Of a DNA stretch of 64,000 nucleotides, positions 28,487 through 36,408 are shown in pieces. The notes under the pieces are model-generated. The model was not told the DNA's origin. It ran no database searches and was given only the letters and a program-made list of their open reading frames with translations. How positions within the stretch are numbered: the first letter of the stretch is position 1; each line of letters opens with the position of its first letter. Made by a program: the position numbers and the translations under genes. This DNA comes from Arenibacter echinorum (GTDB taxonomy: Bacteria; Bacteroidota; Bacteroidia; Flavobacteriales; Flavobacteriaceae): positions 372,001 through 436,000 of the forward strand of contig NZ_QLLN01000002.1 of assembly GCF_003259375.1 (NCBI RefSeq). Direction: 5' to 3'.

Positions 28487-28507
28487 AGTTTGTAAACCCT
28501 TGATAAA

Positions 28508-30106
28508 TTATTCAATATTCGTGGTAAAGGAGGCAGAGTTGGACCAATCGCTCCAATTTAAATTTTGGTCGCGGTAGCGAACCCTCCAATAATAGGTGGT
28601 GCCGGATTTTAATCTAGTTGTTTTTTCATCGGTAAGGTCGTCATCTTTTTGCCTATTTTCCTTGTAGTACCAATTTTCATATTGTTTCCAGCTGTCAAAA
28701 ATTGGCTTTTGAAAGTCATTGCTCTCTGCAATCTGCCAATGGGAGGCCGCATGGAAAGCATTGCTAAAGGTGCTGTTGAAATCCCCTGCTTTTAGGGTAG
28801 TTCCTGTAAAATCAACCGTTTCGTTATTGGGTGAGATAACACTGGGCACCCCAGGTTTTCTTTCATTTTTAAATATTACAAGGCTGTCCCTTAGTTCGTT
28901 TTTCCGTTCCAGCTCCTCGTTCCCCTGACTTATTCTCTTTATGGTAAACTTAGGGTCTTCAAGGCTGGCATCAACTTCCACCATCACAAAACCGTATTCG
29001 TCCTGGGTTACCGTAAATTCATCGTAATCCCTACCTTCAAATTCCCCCCAATTGTCAATGGCTCCTCCTGCCGAGGCAACATTGATCCATAGGTGTTTAT
29101 GATCCTTGGACTGTCCTCTTGAATAGCCATGGGTATGACCAAAAAAGTGAATGCTGGGCTTGCCAGTCTTCGTGGTAAAGGCCTCCAAAAGGGCTACCAC
29201 CTTTCCAGTAAAATCCTCCTCTCCAGGAATCCAAAGTTCCGATTTGTGGGGATGGTGCAATTGGGCAAAAACAAAATCCACCTCCTCGTTCTTGGCCGTT
29301 TCATCCAACAGATTTTGCAACCATTCATACTGATCCCTACTGCTATTATAACCATCGTTGGAATTGAGCCCTATAATTCTGGTATTCCCGTAATCCTTAA
29401 ACCACCAATGTTCTGCATAGGCAGGGGTACCGTTTTCTGGAAGGCTGAAGTATTTAAAATAAAACACCGAGTTCTTTTCGTGATTTCCTAAAACTGGATA
29501 TACCGGAACTTCTGAAAACAACTTTTCGGCAGGATTAAAAAAATGTTCTTTCCACTGGTAGTACTTGGTGCCATTTTCAACCAAATCGCCAGGAATCATT
29601 ACCATGGCCAAATTATTAGGAAGCTTGCCCCCAAACTCCTTTTCCAAGTATTGCAATATACCATCATTGACCACTTCAGAAAATTTATTTGGATTATTAT
29701 GGTCGATTTGCATATCGCTCATAGCCACAATTTTGAAGGACTCATGGTCACTGGCAAAGGGTGGGGTCTTAAATTGAAAAATGTCCGAAACCATTTTTCC
29801 CGTTTTTACACGGTAATAATATTCCGTAAAGCGTTGCAGACCCTCCAATTTTACCTCATGGATACGGGATTCACTAAAATTGATGTCAAAAGCAATGCCC
29901 TTGGTCTTTTTTCCTAGTTTTGGTGTTAATCCCCATTCCACCATGCTTTCCTCTCCCACCGATGTTTCCCACATAATTTTAATGGAATTGGGCTCTGCAT
30001 CCTGTAGGTAGGGTTGAATTAAAAACTCTCCCTTTACATTTTGGGCACTGCCCAATAAATGGAATGCCATGGTAAAAAACAATATTGCTGTACTCTTAAT
30101 GTTCAT
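28508..30106 (-). CDS. Secreted metallophosphoesterase (purple acid phosphatase-like)
   Basis: The 532-residue protein has a signal peptide (residues 1-21), an N-terminal FN3-like domain (about 25-118, ending TEYYYRV), a calcineurin-like phosphoesterase core with MSDMQIDH (D131), PGDLVENG, GNHEKN (207-212) and GHTHGYSRG (about 323-331), and a C-terminal FN3-like domain (TYYWRVRYRDQNLNWSDW). All main metal ligands are present. It should release phosphate from esters in the periplasm or outside. It is last in the strand order of the SusC locus, separated from the PLP enzyme gene by 153 bases with palindromes. Confidence 0.85.
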   Translation of the reverse strand: MNIKSTAILFFTMAFHLLGSAQNVKGEFLIQPYLQDAEPNSIKIMWETSVGEESMVEWGLTPKLGKKTKGIAFDINFSESRIHEVKLEGLQRFTEYYYRVKTGKMVSDIFQFKTPPFASDHESFKIVAMSDMQIDHNNPNKFSEVVNDGILQYLEKEFGGKLPNNLAMVMIPGDLVENGTKYYQWKEHFFNPAEKLFSEVPVYPVLGNHEKNSVFYFKYFSLPENGTPAYAEHWWFKDYGNTRIIGLNSNDGYNSSRDQYEWLQNLLDETAKNEEVDFVFAQLHHPHKSELWIPGEEDFTGKVVALLEAFTTKTGKPSIHFFGHTHGYSRGQSKDHKHLWINVASAGGAIDNWGEFEGRDYDEFTVTQDEYGFVMVEVDASLEDPKFTIKRISQGNEELERKNELRDSLVIFKNERKPGVPSVISPNNETVDFTGTTLKAGDFNSTFSNAFHAASHWQIAESNDFQKPIFDSWKQYENWYYKENRQKDDDLTDEKTTRLKSGTTYYWRVRYRDQNLNWSDWSNSASFTTNIE

Positions 30107-30182
30107 CTGTTTATTTATATTTTAATAGACTCTTTTATCTAAAATGATATTATTTAATTCATTGATTATTATTTAGGTCTCT

Positions 30183-30253
30183 CCCGATGGTTATCGGGAT
30201 GCGCTCGACCTGACAATGTTCTCTTATGTCCCCTCGAGCGCAGTCGAGAGGTC
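30183..30253. repeat. Pair of short palindromes
   Basis: CCCGAT/ATCGGG (30183-30198) and CTCGA/TCGAG inside CCTCGAGCGCAGTCGAGAGG (30232-30251) lie within the 153-base gap before the metallophosphoesterase gene. GCGCTCGACCTGACA between them shares the CGCTCGA/TCGAGCG theme. Elements of this look are common between flavobacterial genes; here they may weaken or process the transcript. Confidence 0.55.
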
Positions 30254-30259
30254 TTCTTT

Positions 30260-31624
30260 TTAAGAATGCACTAATGCCAAACTTTCATCCAGAATATTTA
30301 GCGCCATATCCAGTTCTTTTCTGCTTATGGTCAGTGCTGGTGACAATTGCAGTACATTACCTGCGGATACCTTATAACTAAGACCTCTTTTCAGGCATTC
30401 ATACATGACCACTTCGGCCTCATTGATAGCCTTTTCCTTGGTTTTTTTATCCAATACCAGTTCCACGCCCCACAATAATCCCATGCCCCTAACATCGCCA
30501 ATAAGGGGATATTTTAATTGCAATGCTGCCAAGGACGATTTCATATATTTCTCATCTGCCCTGACCTTGTCCAATATTTTTTCATTTTCCAAAAAAGCAA
30601 TGGTGCCCAGACCTGCCACGGCACCTAACGGACTTTTTTCATGGGTATAATGCCCCAGGGAAATATCCCCAAATTTGTTGTATTCGTCCCTGGTAATTAT
30701 TGCGGCCTGTGGAAAAATACCGCCTCCCAATCCTTTGCCGATACACAATATATCCGGTTCAATATCATAATGTTCAAAAACGAACATTTTACCAGTTCTC
30801 CCCAGAGCTATGGGAATTTCATCAAGAATTAACAATACCCCGTATTTGTTACAAAGTTCCCTTGCCTTTTTCCAAAATGATTTGGAGGGCAATTGCACAT
30901 CGGTATTCCGGATAGTTTCGGCAATAAAAGCTCCAATATCGCCTTCTTTGGAAAATACATATTCCAAATATTCCAAACATTTATCTTCATTATCCTCAAA
31001 AATACCGCGATAGGTTATCGGAGGGGGAATACGCTCTACGCCCGGCATTAAAGGCCCCATAGACTCCCTAAATACGGCTTCCCCACCCACACTAATGGCA
31101 TCCAGGGAGGCCCCATGAAATGAATCCCAAAAGGAAACCACTTTAAATCTTCCCGTAACGGCCCTCGCCAATTTTAAGGCTATCCCTATAGAAGAACTAC
31201 CGTTGGGCGTTAGTAGCACCCGGTTAAGGTCAGATGGCATCAAAGAGGCCAATTTCTCGGCAAAATCAATGGCCGGTATATTGGTATAACGCCTTGGGGA
31301 AAAAGGCAAAACCCTTAATTGCTGAATAATTTTTTCAATTAGTTGTGGATTGGCGTAACCCACCTGGTGCACGTTGTTACCATGGAAATCCAGGTATTTT
31401 TTTCCTGATATATTTTCAATATAGGAACCCTCGCAAGCTTGTAAAACGTCCAAACAAGGGGTGGATAAAGATTGATGCAGAAAATATCTTGCGTCCCTTT
31501 CCAAAATCTCCTTGGTTCCGGCACTTATCTGGGAGTCCATCCAGGCAGCACGTGCCGGAGTAAAATTAATATCCCCTTCGGTTTTTTTGTTCTGGGCAAC
31601 AATTCCCAAATTATCTTGCTTCAT
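30260..31624 (-). CDS. Class III PLP enzyme, PbfA-like (1-hydroxy-2-aminoethylphosphonate ammonia-lyase)
   Basis: The 454-residue protein is a fold-type I PLP enzyme of the class III aminotransferase family: LLILDEI (D268), PLP lysine K297 in CIGKGLGGG, and the glycine-rich phosphate loop TPNGSSS. The N-terminal blocks RYFLHQSLSTPCL (residues 47-59) and DFHGNNVHQVGY (79-90) are those I associate with PbfA, which removes ammonia from (R)-1-hydroxy-2-aminoethylphosphonate to give phosphonoacetaldehyde. That match is from memory and not tested; an ordinary aminotransferase is the alternative. It has no signal peptide. Its start overlaps the metallo-beta-lactamase-fold gene by 14 bases, so the two are coupled. 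Confidence 0.65.
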   Translation of the reverse strand: MKQDNLGIVAQNKKTEGDINFTPARAAWMDSQISAGTKEILERDARYFLHQSLSTPCLDVLQACEGSYIENISGKKYLDFHGNNVHQVGYANPQLIEKIIQQLRVLPFSPRRYTNIPAIDFAEKLASLMPSDLNRVLLTPNGSSSIGIALKLARAVTGRFKVVSFWDSFHGASLDAISVGGEAVFRESMGPLMPGVERIPPPITYRGIFEDNEDKCLEYLEYVFSKEGDIGAFIAETIRNTDVQLPSKSFWKKARELCNKYGVLLILDEIPIALGRTGKMFVFEHYDIEPDILCIGKGLGGGIFPQAAIITRDEYNKFGDISLGHYTHEKSPLGAVAGLGTIAFLENEKILDKVRADEKYMKSSLAALQLKYPLIGDVRGMGLLWGVELVLDKKTKEKAINEAEVVMYECLKRGLSYKVSAGNVLQLSPALTISRKELDMALNILDESLALVHS

Positions 31625-32867
31625 AAGGTCCGTATTTTGCTATTATTTCTCGTTCTCTTGTATTGTCGTTTAGGATGTAGATATCATATTGCTTTCCCTG
31701 ATTATACACTCGGATTACAATATGGCCATTTTGACTTTTATACTGGTCCAATTTATCGCCAATTACATCCTTGTTGGCCTGTAACATCACCGTAGAGAAC
31801 AAATCACGCTCGCCAGGATACAATGTCTTAGAAGTGATTCTCCTTAATACTTCCTCCCCAGGATGGTCCGATGACCAATTCTGTTGGACCCAAACTCTTG
31901 GTCTAATTGTTTTTACAAAGAACAAATTTTGGGAATCCCTGTTCCCGTGGTGGTTCAGAGTGGCCACATCCACTGGACCAATTACCGGCGCTACATGGCT
32001 TTCCAAGGCATTTAAATCAGTTTGTCCCAACGCATCCACTCCGCTTATATCCCCTCCGGTAAAATAATCGAAGTCTCCATAGGTGATTTTAAGGCATGTG
32101 CTTAAAGGGTTTTCTCCTGGATACTCCCCTTTAGAGAATAAAGAATAGTAATACCCTTTAACTCCAGTCCATATATCCCCATTAACAGCAATATTACGAA
32201 CTTTAAAATTGGAATATTTATTAGGTGATTTTTTTAGATTGATTTGATTGATAGCCCCGGGTTTTAAGGTTTCGTAAACCATGCCATCCACCTTGGCATG
32301 ATATTCCAGATACTTCCAATATTCTTGCAAGGTCTCTATAATGCTATAGGAATCATTAGCCTTTATTTCCTTTTGCACCACAGGGTTTTTTAAATCGATG
32401 GGGTAATTACTTCCACGGTCCAAGTGGACTTTGATAGGCAATAAACTCCCCACTTCCATCATTCCAGTTAATCCATAACCTCCTTTGGGATGTCTTGTCC
32501 TATTAACATCCATCTCACCAAAATGATCGTCATGGTAATGGGTTATTAGACCATAATCCAGATATTTTGGTTGATTTTTAGGAAAAAATTGATGTATATA
32601 ATCCACGATCCATTCAGGAGCCGTTTTGGAATTATCGGGTTTTTGAACCGCATTTCTGGCAGACAAAGTTCTTGGATGTGTTTCGGACATGTCCCCTGCA
32701 TCCAACAAAAGAGTGGTGGCATCAGGAAAAACAAAAAAAGCGGCATCCCCACGACCAGTATTGATGTGGTGAATATCCAACATCCCCTCTTCCCAAGGTG
32801 GCAATTGCCCAAATTTGTCTTGGGCCGTTACCACCAATATGGACAAAAGAAAGAATATCAGTTTCAT
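31611..32867 (-). CDS. Exported metallo-beta-lactamase-fold hydrolase
   Basis: The 418-residue protein has a signal peptide (residues 1-15, cut near VTAQ) and the metal motif THYHDDH (H110, H112, D114, H115), with further ligands likely at DYFTGGDISG and NHHGNRDS. The layout resembles the extracellular ComEC-type MBL domain. It probably cleaves a phosphoester or lactone outside the cytoplasm; the substrate is unknown. It follows the alkaline-phosphatase-superfamily gene by 27 bases and overlaps the PLP enzyme gene. Confidence 0.75.
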   Translation of the reverse strand: MKLIFFLLSILVVTAQDKFGQLPPWEEGMLDIHHINTGRGDAAFFVFPDATTLLLDAGDMSETHPRTLSARNAVQKPDNSKTAPEWIVDYIHQFFPKNQPKYLDYGLITHYHDDHFGEMDVNRTRHPKGGYGLTGMMEVGSLLPIKVHLDRGSNYPIDLKNPVVQKEIKANDSYSIIETLQEYWKYLEYHAKVDGMVYETLKPGAINQINLKKSPNKYSNFKVRNIAVNGDIWTGVKGYYYSLFSKGEYPGENPLSTCLKITYGDFDYFTGGDISGVDALGQTDLNALESHVAPVIGPVDVATLNHHGNRDSQNLFFVKTIRPRVWVQQNWSSDHPGEEVLRRITSKTLYPGERDLFSTVMLQANKDVIGDKLDQYKSQNGHIVIRVYNQGKQYDIYILNDNTREREIIAKYGPYEAR

Positions 32868-32894
32868 TGACTATCTTTTTACTGCTATTTCCAA

Positions 32895-34610
32895 TTACTT
32901 CAAAATTGTAGAAGGTAGTACTTGTTTGGGAGTGGTCGTAGTTTGATAATCCACGTTCAACCATCCACTTCCGCCGCCATTAAACCACACCACTTGTAGG
33001 GGGTAGGTCCCCGGCTTCAAGGAAATACTGCCGTTTTTTTCAATCACCCCATGGTCTCCATCATTATCCACTACCAATTCATTATTTACCCATAATTTAC
33101 TTCCATCGTCAGAATTGGTATAAAAGGTAAACCTATCTTCCTTTTCAACGTGAATGCTGGTGCTGAATCTAACCACTGTATTGCTTCTGATTTCTTCCTT
33201 TACCTCATCGGAAGTAATTTCGAAACAAGTTCCCTTCGCATCCGGTCTTTTATTTTCCAGACTAGGAATGCTGGTCAAGTTTTCCAAATAAAATACCTCA
33301 TAAGATATGGGCGGCGCCATAGTCTTATTTTTAATTCTAAAAAAAGCCTCCGAGACCGTGCTGGCAATTTTTCCATTTTTAAAAATAGCACTTTTAACAA
33401 CAACATTTTCGGTAGTCTTTACATCCTCTGTATATAAGGTAGAATATGCATTGGGCATGGAACCATCCATGGTATACCTAATCTCACCGGTACCATTTGT
33501 ATTTTTTATAACAATGGTCGCGGTGTCATCAAATAGACCCCCAGCCTTTTTATTGAGTGTCGCCACAGGTAGAATAGCAGGTTCTTCAACTCTTTCCGTT
33601 GTTGGATAATCATCTCTAAGATCATAACCTTCAAAAGCATTTTTTACCGGTCTGCCAATCCAGGCCATAGGTGTTTTTATTCCCAAAGCAAATGCAACCG
33701 TGGCGGCATTATCATATTGATAAACCGGATATTTTAGCACATGGTTCTTCTTGACCGATTTTCCCCAAAGGATAAAAGGAATTTCTATTTCCTGTAAAGA
33801 TTCCCCTCCGTGCCCTTTACCCAATCCACCATGATCTGCGCTTATAATGACCAATGTTTCATCTGCCATTCCAGATGCCTTGATAGCTGCCATTACTTCT
33901 GCCAGCATGGCATCCGCCTTTTCCACGGACTTATAGTATTCAGGGCTCCCGTGACCGTATTCGTGTCCCCCGTGATCCACGTGATCAAAATGGATAAAAG
34001 TGAAGGTGGGCTTTTTGTCTTTTATATAAGCACTTGCCAAGGCTGCTGTTTCATCTTCGGAATCAGGGCTTATATTATAATCCACTGCACCCTTCTCGAA
34101 CAACCGTCCAAACCCCGTCCAATGATAAATAGCTCCAATTTCCGCATTTTCCTTTTGGTCATCTATCAATTGAAAGATGCTGGGAAAAAGAAAATCCTCA
34201 CTTTGGGTAATTGTGGGCAAAACAAAATTGTTTTTTTCCCAGCTATTGGAAGTAATTCCATGCTGCTCCGGACCCGCACCCATAATCATGGAAGCCCAGT
34301 TGGTACTGGAACTTGTAGGTAGAACGGCTCTGGCATGCATGGTTGAAGCTCCTTCGCGTATTATCTTATCAAAGGTCGGGGTTGTTGCATTTTTCAATCC
34401 ATCGGGACTTAATCCGTCAAAACCAATGACCACCACATGTTTTACTATGGGAGAATTATCATGATCTTTTTTGGCACAGGACCAAAATGAACCGAAAATA
34501 ATCATAAATGCAATTGTTTTAAGCAATAATTCTTTAGCGAAAACTTTTTGCAAGATGCCCGAAATAGCCGAAAACAAGATGTTTTTAAATAAAAAATTGG
34601 CTTTGCTCAT
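32895..34610 (-). CDS. Alkaline-phosphatase-superfamily lipoprotein with CHB_HEX and PA14 domains
   Basis: The 571-residue protein has a hydrophobic N-terminus ending at a likely lipid-modified cysteine (FWSCAKK, residue 45); a start at M36 is possible. The catalytic domain (about 55-365) is of the type I phosphodiesterase/nucleotide pyrophosphatase kind: VIGFDGLSPDG (D65), PTSSSTNWASM with the nucleophile near T103, HFDHVDHGGH and SADHGGLGKGHGG. Residues about 370-435 (IRYTMDGSMPNAYSTLYTE) match the chitobiase C-terminal Ig-like fold, and 440-565 (FTFYTNSDDGSKLWVNNELV) is a PA14 domain, often glycan-binding. It is likely surface-anchored next to SusC/SusD. Confidence 0.85.
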   Translation of the reverse strand: MSKANFLFKNILFSAISGILQKVFAKELLLKTIAFMIIFGSFWSCAKKDHDNSPIVKHVVVIGFDGLSPDGLKNATTPTFDKIIREGASTMHARAVLPTSSSTNWASMIMGAGPEQHGITSNSWEKNNFVLPTITQSEDFLFPSIFQLIDDQKENAEIGAIYHWTGFGRLFEKGAVDYNISPDSEDETAALASAYIKDKKPTFTFIHFDHVDHGGHEYGHGSPEYYKSVEKADAMLAEVMAAIKASGMADETLVIISADHGGLGKGHGGESLQEIEIPFILWGKSVKKNHVLKYPVYQYDNAATVAFALGIKTPMAWIGRPVKNAFEGYDLRDDYPTTERVEEPAILPVATLNKKAGGLFDDTATIVIKNTNGTGEIRYTMDGSMPNAYSTLYTEDVKTTENVVVKSAIFKNGKIASTVSEAFFRIKNKTMAPPISYEVFYLENLTSIPSLENKRPDAKGTCFEITSDEVKEEIRSNTVVRFSTSIHVEKEDRFTFYTNSDDGSKLWVNNELVVDNDGDHGVIEKNGSISLKPGTYPLQVVWFNGGGSGWLNVDYQTTTTPKQVLPSTILK

Positions 34611-34913
34611 TTTGATTGGTTTTAATTTTTGATTATTGAAGAAGTGTAAATATCATGTGACTAAGTTAAGTTAAATAGTTAATAATATTAAATTTTTGTA
34701 ACTATAACTATAATTTCTATATGATATTTAAAATTACCGACACCATACAAAGCTTACTCCCTCCTATCATAATTGCCGATACTTAATTAACTAAAAAGGC
34801 AAGGCCATAGTGGAAAACCACTATGGCCTTGGACAAATTATGTTTGGTTTTGGGTTTTGTTTAGTCAATCAATATCGGCAATAGGCCCCCAAAATCCTTT
34901 TTGGTGCCGAAAA
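34611..34913. other. 303-base gap between susD-like and phosphatase genes
   Basis: Apart from the terminator hairpin at 34793-34830 the gap is very A/T-rich. It presumably holds the promoter of the phosphatase operon on the minus strand, but no full TTG/TAnnTTTG pair was found. Confidence 0.6.
34793..34830 (-). terminator. Terminator after the susD-like gene
   Basis: AAGGCCATAGTGG and CCACTATGGCCTT (34801-34830) form a 13-base perfect stem with an AAAA loop. On the minus strand it is followed by GCC and five Ts, 84 bases beyond the susD-like stop. Confidence 0.8.
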
Positions 34914-36395
34914 TTATTCCAACCACCAGGTTATTTCACGAATTTTATCGTTCCCGGCCCCAAACTGTCTTTCAATTGCTGCAGCTACATTTGCCGAATT
35001 GTTGTTGTACTCAGTATTAGGGTAAATCCATCGGGTAGGAGGTGTTGCTCCCGGTAATTGTGCAAATGCCGGATAACCTGTCCTTAAATGATCAAAATAA
35101 GCCCTCCAGCCTGTTTGCAAAAAGGAAGTAAAATATTTCTGGGTCAAAATGAGCTCCAATTTCACTTCTGTGGCCAAGCTATTATCGAACGCCACCTCTG
35201 CCCCCAAAAGATAGGTGTCGGCATCCGTAGGCTCCACATAAATTTCAAAATCCTTGGCATAGGTATTATAAAAATCGAAAGATGATTTTATGCCATTTTC
35301 ATAATGCTCCATTGCATCGGTAGCGATCCATCCACGAACGGATGCCTCGGCCAATATAAACTCCAATTCCCAATATCCCATCAAGTTATGCGGCTCGGTA
35401 GTAGGGTCTGTGGTATATCTAAGGTTTACCTTAGATACATCGCCTGCAGCGGCCTTGTCATTTACCTCTGCATAAGGTGCCAAGGGATCTCCACCTTCGT
35501 AGGCCATAAAATCATCTATGGCCAATCCTGCCTCTTTGGCATTTTTGGTCTGTCCACAATAAATGAACAACCTAGGGTCCTGTCTGTCCTGAAGCATTTC
35601 GATAAAAGTTGAGGACATATACATTCCTGATCCATAACCACTGGAGTTGAATTCCGTATACCTGCTTCCTTCCTCGTCCAAAAAGACCAACTGGCCATTG
35701 TCCTCGTTAGATTCCATTATGGGCTCATTATTATATATATTGGCAAAGGAACTTATTATGTTCAAGTCGGCATCGCCAACCTTTTTGGAGAGGGTCATAA
35801 GAACCTTTAATCTGAAGGAATTGACCAATTTTTGCCATTTGGTAGTATTCCCACCAAAAATAATATCCCCGGCAATAATGTTGGTATTCCCTTCCAAAAG
35901 ATCATTGGCTTCCGACAATTCCTTTAATATCCCAACAAAAACTTCTTTTTGGGTATCATACTTGGGCAAATACTGCTCTTCTATTTCCCCTTTAAGGGCT
36001 TCGCTATAAGGAATATCGCCAAATGTAAGGGTTAGGTTATAGAAGTAAAATGCCTTAAAAAATTTGGACAGGGCAATATATTCATCACTTTCTATACGTT
36101 CTGCCTCCTGCATCATTTTGGTAACCTCCCCCAACATATTATAGTCGTCAAAACTGGCACGGTCCCAGTTGTAATATTGGCCACTGTTCTCCCCATCGGT
36201 CTGCACCAAAATACGGGATGCGTACATGGCCCCAGTGCCATCAACTTCAAAAGCATTGTTTGCAATATTGGTCAACAATAACTGTGGGTGTGTTTCACTT
36301 ACATTATTTGGGTTGTCGTTCAATTCCGTCAGATCTTGACAGCCTGTAAGGGCCATCAATACTGTTAGGCTAAATAAAATTCCTATTTTTTTCAT
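34914..36395 (-). CDS. SusD/RagB-like outer-membrane lipoprotein (SusD-like 2 family)
   Basis: The 493-residue lipoprotein caps the SusC channel and binds substrate at the cell surface. Signal peptide MKKIGILFSLTVLMALTGC ends in a lipobox cysteine, followed by LTELNDNPNNVSETHPQLLLTNI, the N-terminus typical of the SusD-like 2 family. The start at 36395 is chosen because it gives this lipoprotein signal; nine upstream in-frame codons would run back into susC. It starts 13 bases after the susC stop, so the pair is one unit, and a terminator follows it. Confidence 0.92.
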   Translation of the reverse strand: MKKIGILFSLTVLMALTGCQDLTELNDNPNNVSETHPQLLLTNIANNAFEVDGTGAMYASRILVQTDGENSGQYYNWDRASFDDYNMLGEVTKMMQEAERIESDEYIALSKFFKAFYFYNLTLTFGDIPYSEALKGEIEEQYLPKYDTQKEVFVGILKELSEANDLLEGNTNIIAGDIIFGGNTTKWQKLVNSFRLKVLMTLSKKVGDADLNIISSFANIYNNEPIMESNEDNGQLVFLDEEGSRYTEFNSSGYGSGMYMSSTFIEMLQDRQDPRLFIYCGQTKNAKEAGLAIDDFMAYEGGDPLAPYAEVNDKAAAGDVSKVNLRYTTDPTTEPHNLMGYWELEFILAEASVRGWIATDAMEHYENGIKSSFDFYNTYAKDFEIYVEPTDADTYLLGAEVAFDNSLATEVKLELILTQKYFTSFLQTGWRAYFDHLRTGYPAFAQLPGATPPTRWIYPNTEYNNNSANVAAAIERQFGAGNDKIREITWWLE

Positions 36396-36408
36396 TTTGT
36401 GTCTTTTT

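Noticed and set aside
34611-34913. Promoter for the phosphatase-PLP enzyme operon
   Set aside because: Several A/T-rich stretches resemble a -7 box but none has both TTG and TAnnTTTG at a sensible distance.
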